Below the pieces are notes generated by a model. It saw only the letters and a list, made by a program, of their open reading frames with translations. It was not told the origin of the DNA and searched no databases. Positions 52,268 to 62,661 of a stretch of 64,000 nt of DNA are shown one piece after another (position 1 is the first letter of the stretch; each line of letters opens with the position of its first letter). The stretch is from JASGMR01 sp963664675 (GTDB taxonomy: Bacteria > Thermotogota > Thermotogae > Petrotogales > Kosmotogaceae). The DNA lies in the NCBI GenBank assembly GCA_963664675.2, contig CAXXLB010000020.1, positions 1 through 64,000 on the forward strand, written 5' to 3'. A program made the translations under genes and the position numbers.

Positions 52268-53149
52268 TTGAAAAATAATGATTCCGTAATTGAAAAGATA
52301 AGAGACTGGGGAAAAGTCAGAAGAAATATTTCCGGAATCCTGCTTACGGGGTCAAGAGCAAATCCTGAAGCTGAACCCGATATATTTTCCGATTATGATG
52401 TCGTACTGATAACGAATGATTTGCCCTATTACAGGGATAGAGACAATTGGCTGGAAGATTTTGGAATGATCCTGGTTATGTTCAAGGACACTATCAAAAA
52501 TCCCCGGATTGGAAATATAGACACGTATACCAGGTTGGTACAGTACAAAAATGGAATTAGAATCGATTTCAGTTTATGGTCCGTCGAATTTTTTTCACAC
52601 TTAAAAAATATGGAGAAACTTCCGGATTTTCTGGATATCGGTTACAGGATCATACTCGATAACCGGACCATCTCAAAGGATTTTAAAAAACCGGAGTTCA
52701 AAGGATATAAGATAAAAAAACCTGAGAAAGAGGAATACATGAAAAATACAAATGATTTCTGGTGGGACTTAATATACGTGGCCAAGGCTTTAAAACGGGA
52801 CGAAGTATACTTTTCAAAATTCATGATGGAAAAAATTCAATTTGAACTGGTTCTCAAAATGCTCGAATGGTACATATCAATGACAGGGAAATGGGAGATC
52901 AACCCGGGCAAATCTGGAAGACACCTGAAAAAACTCCTCCCAGAAAACGAATGGCACGAACTGTCTTCGACATTCACGGGTATGGACAAAAACGAAAACT
53001 GGAGATGTTTGTTCGAAACGGCAGATTTTTACAGAAAGATTGCAAAAAGAGTTGCCGATGAATTAAAATTCGTATATCCGGATGAAACCGATAAGGGTGT
53101 TATGAAGTATATATACGATATAAAAAATCAAAAAAATATTAAATTTTAG
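52268..53149 (+). CDS. Aminoglycoside 6-adenylyltransferase-like nucleotidyltransferase
   Basis: 293 residues. TTG start with AGGAGAG six to nine bases upstream. Nucleotidyltransferase core: GILLTGSRANPEA and the metal-binding FSDYDVVL, with a third acidic residue in IRIDFSLW. The rest fits the AadE/AadK family (PF04439): FWWDLIYVAKALKRDE. Characterised relatives adenylylate streptomycin; environmental homologues often have unknown substrates, so resistance is not implied. Confidence 0.85.
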   Translation: MKNNDSVIEKIRDWGKVRRNISGILLTGSRANPEAEPDIFSDYDVVLITNDLPYYRDRDNWLEDFGMILVMFKDTIKNPRIGNIDTYTRLVQYKNGIRIDFSLWSVEFFSHLKNMEKLPDFLDIGYRIILDNRTISKDFKKPEFKGYKIKKPEKEEYMKNTNDFWWDLIYVAKALKRDEVYFSKFMMEKIQFELVLKMLEWYISMTGKWEINPGKSGRHLKKLLPENEWHELSSTFTGMDKNENWRCLFETADFYRKIAKRVADELKFVYPDETDKGVMKYIYDIKNQKNIKF

Positions 53150-53584
53150 CTCCCCGGATACTTTGAAATCATTTTTTACGACCCAAACATCCCCGCAATT
53201 TTCCACTTCAAAGGCACCCGAACACATTCAATCTGAATATCACCAGATACTTCCACTCATGTTCATAATTGAAGAAAACATCGGGACATTCCGGTTTATT
53301 CGTTCATATAAAAATTCATAAAGTTAATTTCAATGTAGTGAGTATATCAATTCAAATAGGGTGGGTTGAGCAGGGGGACTCTGATTTTCAAAAAAACAAA
53401 TGAATTTGAATTCACCGATTTTCAGTTTTATCTCTTCTTCTGAAAATTAAACCTTATCTTCCTCACGCGATTTATCGGGATAGATTTTCTGTTTTTACAC
53501 CTAACTTTTGTCAACAATAAAAATTACCCGCATCACTTTATATAAAACTGGAAAATATTATAATTGTTTTAGGGAGGAATTAAT
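53150..53584. other. Intergenic, nothing recognised
   Basis: About 430 bp of AT-rich DNA. A TATAAT at 53559 is too close to the next ribosome-binding site to be convincing. No gene, repeat or terminator was clear. Confidence 0.4.
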
Positions 53585-54478
53585 ATGAAGGTCAATATGA
53601 GAAAATACAAAAAACCTGAAGACTACGAAAAAGTGAATGAATTCCTGATCAGAACATTCAATAATTTGAAATATCCCAACTGGCCCCAACCGAGGTGGGA
53701 ATATGCCTTATATCATCCATTATGGAAAGATGATTTCTACAAATATATCAATATCTGGGAGGATGGTGAAAAAATTGTCGGGATGGTCAACATAGAACAC
53801 AGTCGCAGTGAAGCATTTATACAGGTTGATCCCGAGTACTCTTATATAAAAAGGGAAATGGTGGATTGGGCTTCCAAAAATATCTATGAAGTAAAAAGAG
53901 ATAAAAAAAGGCTCGTTATTCAAATAAACGAATTCGACGAGGAATTAAAGGAGATAGCCGAATCGAAAGGCTTTGTAAAAATCGAAAAGGAAAGACCCTG
54001 GTTCACGATTTCCAAATTCACCATTCCAAAAAAATTTCCGGAAATTGAATTACCCGAAGGGTTCAAATTGAAAAGCCTGTCGGAAGAAAATGATCTTTTT
54101 AAACTCGACAGATGTTTATGGAGAGGATTCAATCATCCCGGCGAACCTGAATACAAAATAAAAGAAAGAGAAAAAATGCAATCCGCTCCGAATTATGATA
54201 AAGAACTGAACATAATCGCGGTTGCACCGAACGGTGAATACGTTGCATACAGCGGCATCTGGATGATTCCAGGCTACAAAACCTCGTATGTAGAACCGGT
54301 TGCCACGGATCCGGATTACAGAAGAATGGGGCTGGGAAAGGCTGCCGTTTTAGAATGTATAAGACGCGTTGGAATGAGAGGAGCGGAGTCGGCCATAGTT
54401 GAAACGGCACTTCAATTCTATCTTTCCATTGGATTCAGACCGATTTTTCAGAGATATCCCTGGAGAAAGATAACTTGA
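53585..54478 (+). CDS. Double GNAT-domain N-acetyltransferase
   Basis: 297 residues, two GNAT folds. The C-terminal domain shows the acetyl-CoA loop YRRMGLGKAAVLECIRR and the VEPVATDPD strand before it; the N-terminal domain is degenerate. Strong AGGGAGG upstream. Substrate unknown. A minus-strand terminator lies downstream. Confidence 0.85.
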   Translation: MKVNMRKYKKPEDYEKVNEFLIRTFNNLKYPNWPQPRWEYALYHPLWKDDFYKYINIWEDGEKIVGMVNIEHSRSEAFIQVDPEYSYIKREMVDWASKNIYEVKRDKKRLVIQINEFDEELKEIAESKGFVKIEKERPWFTISKFTIPKKFPEIELPEGFKLKSLSEENDLFKLDRCLWRGFNHPGEPEYKIKEREKMQSAPNYDKELNIIAVAPNGEYVAYSGIWMIPGYKTSYVEPVATDPDYRRMGLGKAAVLECIRRVGMRGAESAIVETALQFYLSIGFRPIFQRYPWRKIT

Positions 54479-54523
54479 ATCAAAGGGCTTTTTGATAAGG
54501 AAAAGATTTCAAATAAGAAAAAA

Positions 54524-54554
54524 AAGACAGATAACCCGGAAGATTATCTGTCTT
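54524..54554 (-). terminator. Terminator of the 55.7–54.6 kb minus-strand genes
   Basis: Eleven-bp perfect stem AAGACAGATAA (54524–54534) with TTATCTGTCTT (54544–54554). On the minus strand it runs into TTTTTTTTCTT. Transcription from the GNAT gene would meet the stem without a T run. Confidence 0.88.
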
Positions 54555-54615
54555 CAAAAAGCTGATTTTTAAATATCGTCTTAAATTTCTATGCGATATC
54601 ACTCTGCGACAATAT

Positions 54616-55002
54616 TCAAATAAAAAGCCAGGGATTCACGAGGTGAATAATTATCACTACCCATGCGAATGCATCAACCAGTCTATGAAATATCCTCCAT
54701 GACATTTTCATCTTTTTAACGATTTTTCCCAGAACAAACGTTGCCAGTATTCCCAATACAAACAAGTAAGCGAGCAGACCCGTATGCCAGTAGAGATTAT
54801 TTCCAAGTGCTATAAAACCGTGAATAGGCGCGATGATTACGAGCAACAGGCCGGTTACGATGTGAAATTTCGTGAAAATTTTGTTCACCGGTCTCAATTT
54901 TTTCCATTTCGTCCTCTTTAAAATCTGTCTTATTACAAAAAGTGATGCATTAAAAACCGCGAGCGAAAATACTATCCATCCCAGAATCCTGTAAAAATTC
55001 AT
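54616..55002 (-). CDS. Four-helix membrane protein, cytochrome-b561-like pattern
   Basis: 128 residues with four membrane helices. Histidines lie within or at the ends of helices (KFHIVTG, APIHGFIAL, YWHTGLLAY, FHRLVDAF and IIIHLVN), a layout that can hold heme b as in cytochrome b561 or ferric-reductase-like proteins. Family not certain. Follows the secreted protein gene by 15 bases; both share a terminator. Confidence 0.6.
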   Translation of the reverse strand: MNFYRILGWIVFSLAVFNASLFVIRQILKRTKWKKLRPVNKIFTKFHIVTGLLLVIIAPIHGFIALGNNLYWHTGLLAYLFVLGILATFVLGKIVKKMKMSWRIFHRLVDAFAWVVIIIHLVNPWLFI

Positions 55003-55017
55003 AGATACTTATCCCTC

Positions 55018-55749
55018 CTAATGTGCTATGTATGCTATTGTTACCTCTACTCTCCTATCCACAATCGTGTTGTCCACTCTCTCATAATTGCTCTCACTTT
55101 CGAGAATTTTGTCGACATTCTGCTCGAGAGCGATTAAAATTGCAAATAGTTTTGCTCTGTCGAGATTTGAAACAGAATGTGGAGCCTGTTCAACGAGCGC
55201 ATATGTGAGTTCCTCTCCGGAATTGTGTCTGTTGTAATGTGTTCCCGTTCTCCATTTACTCAACTCTCCAACATCGTATACCTTTGCAAAGGCTGCCACT
55301 GAAATCGGTTTCAAGCTTTCTCCGTCGAAACCCGAAAGATTCTCAAAGGAAACTCCCATAAAAGCGATAGGATTATCCGGATTTAAAAGATCGTAAACGT
55401 ACTGATCCCTGTTTTCGATGGTATCCGAAAATGTTTGAAACTCTCCCCACTCTATCACAAGCGGTCCGAGCGCCGTGAGCCCGGAAATTTTTTCGATCTG
55501 TTCGGCCGTCAGAGATTCTTCGGTCAGAACTGTACCGGATAATTCATAAAGCTGATCGTCTTCTGAAACTCCATATACCCATCCATTCACGGAAAAGTAA
55601 CCGGGTTCTTTCCCTCCGTTCACTTTTTCCAGAGTCACGAAGCCATTCTCCGGGGGCTGTGAATCAAGTTTCAAATCTTCTATTGTGGGTAAAGCAAAAA
55701 TTGATAATGAAATAAGTACGGTAAAAATTAATAAAAATATTTTCTTCAT
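55018..55749 (-). CDS. Secreted protein of unknown function
   Basis: 243 residues with a signal peptide (KKIFLLIFTVLISLSIFALP). No recognised domain. Acidic, mixed alpha/beta. Ribosome-binding site GGAGG before the ATG. In an operon with the four-helix membrane protein, so it may be an electron-transfer or periplasmic partner; this is only context. Confidence 0.6.
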   Translation of the reverse strand: MKKIFLLIFTVLISLSIFALPTIEDLKLDSQPPENGFVTLEKVNGGKEPGYFSVNGWVYGVSEDDQLYELSGTVLTEESLTAEQIEKISGLTALGPLVIEWGEFQTFSDTIENRDQYVYDLLNPDNPIAFMGVSFENLSGFDGESLKPISVAAFAKVYDVGELSKWRTGTHYNRHNSGEELTYALVEQAPHSVSNLDRAKLFAILIALEQNVDKILESESNYERVDNTIVDRRVEVTIAYIAH

Positions 55750-55849
55750 ATAAATCCCTCCTTGAAAATAGTTTCTAAAATTATAACATTTTCAGAAGTT
55801 AATTAGAATAAGTCTAAATATTTTGATTGTTAATTTTTTCGAAAAGAAA

Positions 55850-57238
55850 TTATTTTAAAAAATATGTTTTCATGTTCGTGTTCATTATTATTTCAAGACT
55901 CACATCCAAATTTTCATTTTCAAAATCGCAATCTACAAACGGAAGCTGCATGACCATCGAAAGAAATTGTACGTCCTCTGGAATTTCTTCGGGATTCTTA
56001 TCAACATCATTTTGAATGACCATTCTCAGAGGATCCTGATTGCCAAAATAAAAATCTATGAATTTATTCCTCCTGTCTTCATCCAGCCAGTAGGTGTATT
56101 TTGCCACCTGGCCAACCGATGTATCCACCGGGAGCCAACCATAATTCGGCAAATAAAACTCGGCCCAGAAATGATCTCCTAAATTATTGAAAAAGATCTG
56201 AAATCCACCGGCTGCCCTGGATGGAATACCAACCGATCTGCACAGTGCGGAAAAAAACATGGATTGTGCTCCGCAGTCACCGAATCCGTTTTCAAAAACC
56301 GCCAGACTCTCGGGAATATTTTCAGCTTCAAGATAGGAATGTGCGATATGACTGTAAAAAATGTTGTTCACAACATAATAATAAATTTTCTCTGCCATCA
56401 AATACGGATTCGTTTCGCCATCGACTATGGACAATGCGAGACTTTTAATTTCATCATTGTAAAAAATATTTTTCGATGATGCCGTGTATTCTTTATAAAG
56501 CCATCCGTCTTTATCATATTCGCCGATATTATCCAAATTCACCGTGAATTCCTGCTGATAATGCATGAAAGTATACATTATGGAAATATCGATTTCACTG
56601 TATTTTTCAAGATCAAAATCATAATGTATATAGGCGATATCACCCGTGGTTTTAGGATAACCAACGATTGCTCCGAACGGTTCCGCCTTGATGATATCTA
56701 TATTTTCCTGAAATGCGGTCTGTAGGGGAAGCGATATCCACAATTTCAGATGACCCCTGTCGGGCAGCTCATTCTCTCCGACATTTATCGAATATTCAAC
56801 CAGGTATTTTCTCCCGTTGAAATAAGGGCTCAGATTGGTGTAGAAATCGGTTCCCTCAAGTTTTTCGTGATAATAATCTTTGAAAAATGATTCCACGAAT
56901 ATTCTGTAACCTTCTCCCCACCCATCCTTCTGCTTTATAAGTTCGATATCTCTGAAGTATAAATTATTTTCCAGATCGGCATAATAAAATATTTCACCGT
57001 CAACTTCACGTTTCTGGATTTTTTTATCTTCTATGAATTGTAATATTTCGTCATCCGTTTTCAAATCCGGATAGAGTTTAACAATAATTTCTTTGGCATC
57101 CTCATAACTAAGAGAAAAATCGAAAGACGCCTTGATTTCAGTCTGATTTTCCAAGTAATCTGCACCTTTTTCCATAGAATAGGCAAAACTTATGAAAATA
57201 ATCGATAAAATAACCAGAAGTAACATTTTCTTTTTCAT
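55850..57238 (-). CDS. Secreted transglutaminase-like protein
   Basis: 462 residues from ATG 57238 (GGAGG upstream); the frame open to 57352 lacks a site. Signal peptide KKKMLLLVILSIIFISFAYS. The transglutaminase core is near residue 300: FGDCGAQSMFFSALCRSVGIPSR with the catalytic cysteine, GDHFWAEFYLPNYGW with histidine, and the aspartate in LPVDTSVG. Such exported proteins are peptidases or crosslinkers; substrate unknown. Divergent from MgtC with about 160 bases between. Confidence 0.85.
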   Translation of the reverse strand: MKKKMLLLVILSIIFISFAYSMEKGADYLENQTEIKASFDFSLSYEDAKEIIVKLYPDLKTDDEILQFIEDKKIQKREVDGEIFYYADLENNLYFRDIELIKQKDGWGEGYRIFVESFFKDYYHEKLEGTDFYTNLSPYFNGRKYLVEYSINVGENELPDRGHLKLWISLPLQTAFQENIDIIKAEPFGAIVGYPKTTGDIAYIHYDFDLEKYSEIDISIMYTFMHYQQEFTVNLDNIGEYDKDGWLYKEYTASSKNIFYNDEIKSLALSIVDGETNPYLMAEKIYYYVVNNIFYSHIAHSYLEAENIPESLAVFENGFGDCGAQSMFFSALCRSVGIPSRAAGGFQIFFNNLGDHFWAEFYLPNYGWLPVDTSVGQVAKYTYWLDEDRRNKFIDFYFGNQDPLRMVIQNDVDKNPEEIPEDVQFLSMVMQLPFVDCDFENENLDVSLEIIMNTNMKTYFLK

Positions 57239-57398
57239 GTTTTCCTCCCATTTATATGTATTGTTAGCTTTGTAAGTATTCACTGAAATATTAACACAAA
57301 TAATGTTCTGATTTGTAATTATAGATGAATTATATTTTTGTTCAATGTTCAAAAGGAACGGGAGAGTTATATAATTGAAGTGTGAGGAAGGTGCTGCT

Positions 57399-58046
57399 GT
57401 GAACGAATATTTTGATTTTTTATTGAGATTACTGGCTGCATTTGGCGCCGGACTTCTCGTTGGCTACACGAGGGAAAAATTGAACAGGCCCGCAGGGCTG
57501 AGAACACATTCACTCATTTCGTTGGGAGCTGCGCTGATCACTATTCTTTCCATATATTATTTTGGAAAAAACGGCGGGGATCCCGGGAGAGTTGCCGCGC
57601 AGATAGTATCGGGAATGGGTTTTCTCGGTGCCGGAACGATAATAAAAACGGGATTTTCAGTTAAGGGGCTGACCACAGCCGCCACACTCTGGGTAACCGC
57701 TGCCCTCGGTATGTCATTTGGAGCGGGCGAATATCTTTTGGGAATAACGGTCACGATTCTTGTGATAATCGTCGTCGTTACTCTGAGACAGGCAGAGGAA
57801 TTCATGGGGAAAAAATCGATAAAAAAATGTATTATAATCTCCGGTGACTCGTCTGATTTTATCAATGAATTGAACAAATGGATTGAAAGTTTAAAAATTT
57901 CAATCAACATGATGAAATTTGACAGAGAGGAAGGACAGCTGAAAACAATTATCATTTTTAAATCGCACGGGGATTATTTAAAGGCACAGGCAAACGTTCA
58001 AAAGATTTCAAAACACGAAGATTTTAAAGGTATAGATTTTTTCTAG
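57399..58046 (+). CDS. MgtC/SapB-family membrane protein
   Basis: 215 residues from GTG 57399 (GAGGAAGGTG upstream); TTG 57375 is an alternative. Four membrane helices and family motifs GAGLLVGYTREK, NRPAGLRTHSLISLGAAL and VSGMGFLGAGTI. The C-terminal ~75 residues form an ACT-like domain, as in some MgtC proteins. The family is tied to low-magnesium survival and ATP-synthase control. A Ca-type P-ATPase gene follows on the opposite strand. Confidence 0.9.
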   Translation: MNEYFDFLLRLLAAFGAGLLVGYTREKLNRPAGLRTHSLISLGAALITILSIYYFGKNGGDPGRVAAQIVSGMGFLGAGTIIKTGFSVKGLTTAATLWVTAALGMSFGAGEYLLGITVTILVIIVVVTLRQAEEFMGKKSIKKCIIISGDSSDFINELNKWIESLKISINMMKFDREEGQLKTIIIFKSHGDYLKAQANVQKISKHEDFKGIDFF

Positions 58047-58183
58047 AAACGGCCGGGTTTCGTATGAGAAATCTCCGAATTCTTCAACTCTCTACCGTCC
58101 ATTCATATATCAGAATATATTTTTTTAATTTCTCTTCTTAAATCACACTATATTTTTGGGATTATCCGGATAAATTCATCCGA

Positions 58184-60904
58184 TCATTCCCGGTCTTTTT
58201 TTCTTCTTATAAATTTAATCACTTCGTAGATCCAGAGAATCGAACTGCCAAGCACCAGCGATAAGAACAATTCGAATCCGGAAAGAGCAACCGTTGAAAA
58301 TGTCGTCTGTAAAAACGGAACATAGATCACCATCAGTTGCAATATGAATCCTAAAACGAGTGATAAAATAATCATTTTATTTTTCAATAATGATTCTTTG
58401 AAAATGGAATTCTTTGTTCTCACGCACAATGTGAAAAAGAGCTGCGAGAAAACCAGCGTCGAAAAAAGAACCGTTCTCCATGATGCATCATTTATTTCGT
58501 GAAAGAAAAATCCGTTACCCAGGGAAAAAACCGAAATCACAAATCCGGTTAATATAAGCAGCCACCAACTGGTTCCCAGAAGATTTTTCTTAGTGGAGTT
58601 CGGTGGTCTTTTCATTATCCCGGCCTCGGCGGGCTCAACGGAAAGGGCGAGTGCCGGCAATCCGTCACTGATCAAATTGACCCACAGAATCTGAAGCGGC
58701 ATCAATGGAAGTGACATACCCAAAAACGGGCCGAGTAACATCACCCATATCTCGGCAATATTCGAGGCGAGAATATATTTGATGAATTTTTGAATGTTAT
58801 CAAATATCACTCTGCCTTCCTTAACCGCCTTCACGATGGAAGAAAAATTATCGTCCAGCAGAACGATATCGGAAACTTCCTTTGAAACATCCGTTCCGGT
58901 TATTCCCATGGCTATGCCTATATCGGCGGTTTTCAAAGCGGGAGCATCATTCACTCCATCTCCCGTCATCGCCACAATATTCCCCTGGTCTTTCAGGGCA
59001 TTCACTATCGTGAGTTTATTTTCGGGTGAAACTCTTGCATAAACCGATATCTCGTTTACGGTTTTAATAATTTCCTCTTCTGTCATATTATCCAGTTCAT
59101 TTCCCTGAATAACCTTATTCCTGTTTTCAATAATCCCAAGTTTTTCCGCTATATATCCCGCTGTCAACGGATGATCCCCGGTTATCATTATCGATCTGAT
59201 ACCGGCCATCCTGGCGGTTTCAACCGCTTCTTTGACCCCTGGCCTGGCGGGATCCATCATTCCGAAGATTCCGAGAAAGGTCAGATCTCTTTCATCGACT
59301 ACTTTTCCATCGATTATCTCATCCTGCTTTACGGGTCTGAATCCTATTCCGAGGATTCTCATTCCGTTTTTTGCAAGTTCATCATGCTGTTTCATGATTT
59401 TTGATTTTATTTTTTCGTTCATTTCGATCACATTGTCACCGTCGAGAACCTTCGTTGAAATGTTGATCAACCTATCCACGGCTCCCTTCGTGAAGGCGAC
59501 GAGAGATTCCACTCCCTGCTCTTTTAAAAGTCCGTTCACATCCGATATTCTTTTATTCTGCGTATCTTTGAGCCTGTGAACGGTCGTCATGCTTTTCCTG
59601 TTCGAATCGAAGGGATATTCAGAGACCCTGGGCATCGCAATTTCACAGTCTTCCTTCTTTATCCCGATTTTCTCGGCTGCGAATAATAACGCACCTTCGG
59701 TTGGATCGCCTATTATATCGATCTCCTCTTTCCCATCCTTCGGAATCTGTATCTCTGCATCGTTGCACAGACTTCCACCGACCAGCATTATTTCCATAGC
59801 TCCAAGGTCATCTTCCGGTATATCTTTCGGATCCGGTTCATCTTCCTTTCCAAAATCGAGCTTTAAGCCGGCGAGCTCTATCACTGTAACCCTCATTTTA
59901 TTCTCCGTTATCGTTCCAGTTTTGTCCGAACAAATTATATTAACCGATCCCAGAGTTTCCACTGCCATGAGTTTCCTGACGAGGGCATTCCTCTTCAGCA
60001 TCCTCTGTGCGCCAAGGGCAAGTGCTATGGTCACCACGGTCGGCAGTCCTTCGGGAACGGCTGCGACGGCGAACGATACCGAAGTCATGAACATCAATTT
60101 CAGGTCTTCTCCCCTCAGTAAACCCATAACAAAAATAATCATCACTATCCCGAGTGATGCGAAGGCAAGCGTTCTTCCAAGCCTTTCAAGCCTCTTCTGC
60201 ATCGGGGTTTGTTCTTCGCTGACGGTCTGTATCATCGTCGCTATTTTTCCTATTTCGGTTTGCATTGCTGTATTCACAACAACGCCTGTTCCCCTTCCAT
60301 ATGTCACTACAGTACCGGAGTAAGCTATATTTTTTCTGTCTCCGAGCGGCAGTATTTTTTTATTTATGATTTCATCAGTCTTTTCCACTGCTTCCGATTC
60401 CCCGGTGAGCGCGGATTCCTGAATTTTCAAATTCGATGTGAAGATGAGGCGCAGATCGGCCGGCACATAATTTCCCGCTTCAAGATAAACTATGTCTCCC
60501 GGAACGAGTTCGTTTGCGGGAATCTCCACGGTTTCGCCGTTCCTCTCAACTTTGACCTGAGGCACGGAAAGTTTTTTCAATGCGGACATCGCTTTTTCTG
60601 CTTTGTATTCCTGATTGAATCCCAGAAATGCATTCAAAAATAGAATCACACCTATTACGATCGTATCCTTTAATTCCCCTATGAAAGCGGTTATAACCGC
60701 CGCAATAAGCAGGACTATCACAATCGTGGAAGCGAATTGCAAGAAAAAGATTTTCAAGGGACTTCTCGACCGTTTTTCCTTCAATTCATTCTTTCCATAT
60801 TTTTCCATTCTTTTTTTAACTTCTGAAGTATCGAGACCCTTTTTATAATCAACCTTCAATTCTTCACAAACTTTGTGTTTGTCCATCGAAAACCATTTTT
60901 GCAT
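58184..60904 (-). CDS. P-type Ca2+ ATPase (PacL/SERCA-like)
   Basis: 906 residues. Cation_ATPase_N, then actuator loop ALTGESEAV, helix 4 AAVPEGLPTVVTIALALG (PEGLP of type IIA pumps), phosphorylation site CSDKTGTITENKM, hinge MTGDGVNDAPALK and six C-terminal helices. Pumps Ca2+ (possibly Mn2+) out of the cytoplasm. No upstream regulator is visible. The gene starts just before RNase H, in the same orientation. Confidence 0.93.
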   Translation of the reverse strand: MQKWFSMDKHKVCEELKVDYKKGLDTSEVKKRMEKYGKNELKEKRSRSPLKIFFLQFASTIVIVLLIAAVITAFIGELKDTIVIGVILFLNAFLGFNQEYKAEKAMSALKKLSVPQVKVERNGETVEIPANELVPGDIVYLEAGNYVPADLRLIFTSNLKIQESALTGESEAVEKTDEIINKKILPLGDRKNIAYSGTVVTYGRGTGVVVNTAMQTEIGKIATMIQTVSEEQTPMQKRLERLGRTLAFASLGIVMIIFVMGLLRGEDLKLMFMTSVSFAVAAVPEGLPTVVTIALALGAQRMLKRNALVRKLMAVETLGSVNIICSDKTGTITENKMRVTVIELAGLKLDFGKEDEPDPKDIPEDDLGAMEIMLVGGSLCNDAEIQIPKDGKEEIDIIGDPTEGALLFAAEKIGIKKEDCEIAMPRVSEYPFDSNRKSMTTVHRLKDTQNKRISDVNGLLKEQGVESLVAFTKGAVDRLINISTKVLDGDNVIEMNEKIKSKIMKQHDELAKNGMRILGIGFRPVKQDEIIDGKVVDERDLTFLGIFGMMDPARPGVKEAVETARMAGIRSIMITGDHPLTAGYIAEKLGIIENRNKVIQGNELDNMTEEEIIKTVNEISVYARVSPENKLTIVNALKDQGNIVAMTGDGVNDAPALKTADIGIAMGITGTDVSKEVSDIVLLDDNFSSIVKAVKEGRVIFDNIQKFIKYILASNIAEIWVMLLGPFLGMSLPLMPLQILWVNLISDGLPALALSVEPAEAGIMKRPPNSTKKNLLGTSWWLLILTGFVISVFSLGNGFFFHEINDASWRTVLFSTLVFSQLFFTLCVRTKNSIFKESLLKNKMIILSLVLGFILQLMVIYVPFLQTTFSTVALSGFELFLSLVLGSSILWIYEVIKFIRRKKDRE

Positions 60905-60954
60905 TCAGAATCACCTCATATATCATAAATAAATATATCTTCCATAACCGGTGG

Positions 60955-61647
60955 CTAAAGAGAATTGAATATTTCTATTATCTCTTCCCTCTTTTCCCCG
61001 CGCATTTCTATGAAAACCGGCACAAATTTTTCATTTGAATCATAAATATCCATATATCCGTAGTCCAGTTCATTCTTTGAAATCATCATTCTAGTATATT
61101 TTCCTTCTATACTCTCGGATTTCACAGAAAAACCCTTTTCTTTGAAAGCATCTTCTATCATCTCAATTTTAAGGCCGACCTTCTTTTTTGGTTTTCGCGT
61201 ATCGGAAAAAAAATCCTCTTCCCGGATATTTCTTCCCTCAAATGCGAGTTTATCCGCCATTTCATTGTATTTATCGCCGGTGTGCGCATCGACTTTCACC
61301 CATTTTATTTCCAGATCACGGCTCCTGACAAATTCCTTGTATTTTTTTGTTGCGATCTTATTCGTTTTCCATTTTCCGGTTGCCCATTCTCTTATTCCAA
61401 CATAATCATAATAAACAGTGATACTGTTGACACCGTTAGCTTCACACCACTGAAGTACCTTCATGGCAGCCATGAGTTCACCACCAACCTGTCTGTGATT
61501 CGAAAAATCTCCCGTCTGAATTCCTCCTGAAAGTTTCTTTATAACCTTTTCATCCTTCAGGATGACCGCACCGTATCCTATTTTTCCTCTGTTATATGAA
61601 CCATCAACGAACGCTTTATACTCTATCAAAGAAATATCTCCCTTCAT
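60955..61647 (-). CDS. Ribonuclease H
   Basis: 230 residues. The RNase H1 fold occupies about residues 5–145: FVDGSYNR (Asp), GGELMAAM (Glu), VYYDYVGI (Asp) and DAHTGDKYNEMADKLA with the final histidine/aspartate. A C-terminal extension of about 75 residues (SDTRKPKKKVGLKIEM...) is not recognised. Removes RNA from RNA/DNA hybrids. Starts with GGGAGAT upstream. Confidence 0.9.
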   Translation of the reverse strand: MKGDISLIEYKAFVDGSYNRGKIGYGAVILKDEKVIKKLSGGIQTGDFSNHRQVGGELMAAMKVLQWCEANGVNSITVYYDYVGIREWATGKWKTNKIATKKYKEFVRSRDLEIKWVKVDAHTGDKYNEMADKLAFEGRNIREEDFFSDTRKPKKKVGLKIEMIEDAFKEKGFSVKSESIEGKYTRMMISKNELDYGYMDIYDSNEKFVPVFIEMRGEKREEIIEIFNSL

Positions 61648-61959
61648 TCATTAATAATAAGATAGCATAACAAGCTGAACATTTTTTAATACATCTGCTC
61701 GTTATTTTAAAAAATTGATAAATTTTAATCCTGATTTTTTATAACACTCATCTCAAACTCAGGAACAGAAAATCTTCTTCTGTTTTTGAAGCAAAAAAGG
61801 GAAAAGGATGATTCAGAGTTTTTCTCAGGATAAGCAACAATAATTAACCCCATCTGCACGAAATGTACTGAAAGATAAATATTCCTGAAAGTAAAAACGC
61901 TTTCAAATTTTTAAACGTTTATTTATATCCTGAATTTCATCAACTCAATCTATTTTTAA
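61648..61959. other. Intergenic between RNase H and pgmB ends
   Basis: About 310 bp of AT-rich sequence. A small hairpin AACAGAA/TTCTGTT near 61,763–61,785 is followed by TTT on the plus strand; nothing else was seen. Confidence 0.4.
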
Positions 61960-62625
61960 CTATAAAGAGGAATTATCGTCACCGAGTGCCAGGATTTCAT
62001 CAACATTCAATCCGGAAGTACTGTCATATCTCAAATTCGCCTTTCCCACCCTCTCTTCCGGTCCGATGCCAACGGCATACATTCCACCACGGAGAGCGGC
62101 TTCCACTCCAGCTCCGGCGTCCTCTACAACGACACATTCTTCAGGTTTTACATTTAAATTTTCGGCTGTGAACAGAAACAAATCCGGGGCGGGTTTAGTC
62201 CTCTTCACACTGTAGCCATCGGCTATAAAATCGAATAAATCATCACCCTTGAGGCTTTTCACAACGGGTTTCGCATTTTTACTGGCCGAGGCGATTGCCG
62301 TTTTTATTCCCCTTCTTTTGAGCTCTTTTATCAGTTCCCTGGTACCGGGAAGGTAATCTTTATCGGTGACGTTATTCAAAAGTTCTTTGTAATACCCGTT
62401 CTTCCTGTCGGTCAGTTCTTTTATTTTCTCTTCGCTGAGATCTTTTTCATTATGGTTCAATATTATTTTCAACGATTGAATTCTCGACACACCCCTCAAC
62501 TGTTCGTTGAGTTTTCTGTCGAATTTGAGATTCTCCTCATCCGCAAGCCTTTTCCATCCCTGATAATGATATTCGGCGGTATCCGTTATAACGCCATCGA
62601 GATCAAAAATTACCGCTCTGATCAT
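61960..62625 (-). CDS. pgmB: Beta-phosphoglucomutase (HAD family)
   Basis: 221 residues. Nucleophile motif IFDLDGVITDTAEYHYQGWK, the cap with RGVSRIQSL, and the SASKNAKPV and VVEDAGAGVEAA motifs. This is the standard beta-PGM set. Interconverts beta-glucose-1-phosphate and glucose-6-phosphate, as needed after maltose or trehalose phosphorylase. The GH13 gene starting at the window's end and the one at 28 kb suggest maltodextrin use. Confidence 0.93.
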   Translation of the reverse strand: MIRAVIFDLDGVITDTAEYHYQGWKRLADEENLKFDRKLNEQLRGVSRIQSLKIILNHNEKDLSEEKIKELTDRKNGYYKELLNNVTDKDYLPGTRELIKELKRRGIKTAIASASKNAKPVVKSLKGDDLFDFIADGYSVKRTKPAPDLFLFTAENLNVKPEECVVVEDAGAGVEAALRGGMYAVGIGPEERVGKANLRYDSTSGLNVDEILALGDDNSSL

Positions 62626-62661
62626 GCAGTTACCTCCAGTAATAATTTATGAATAAAATAA

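Noticed and set aside
52268..53149. Acquired aminoglycoside resistance gene
   Set aside because: Composition matches neighbouring chromosomal genes, no mobile element adjoins, and the family has many members with unknown substrates.
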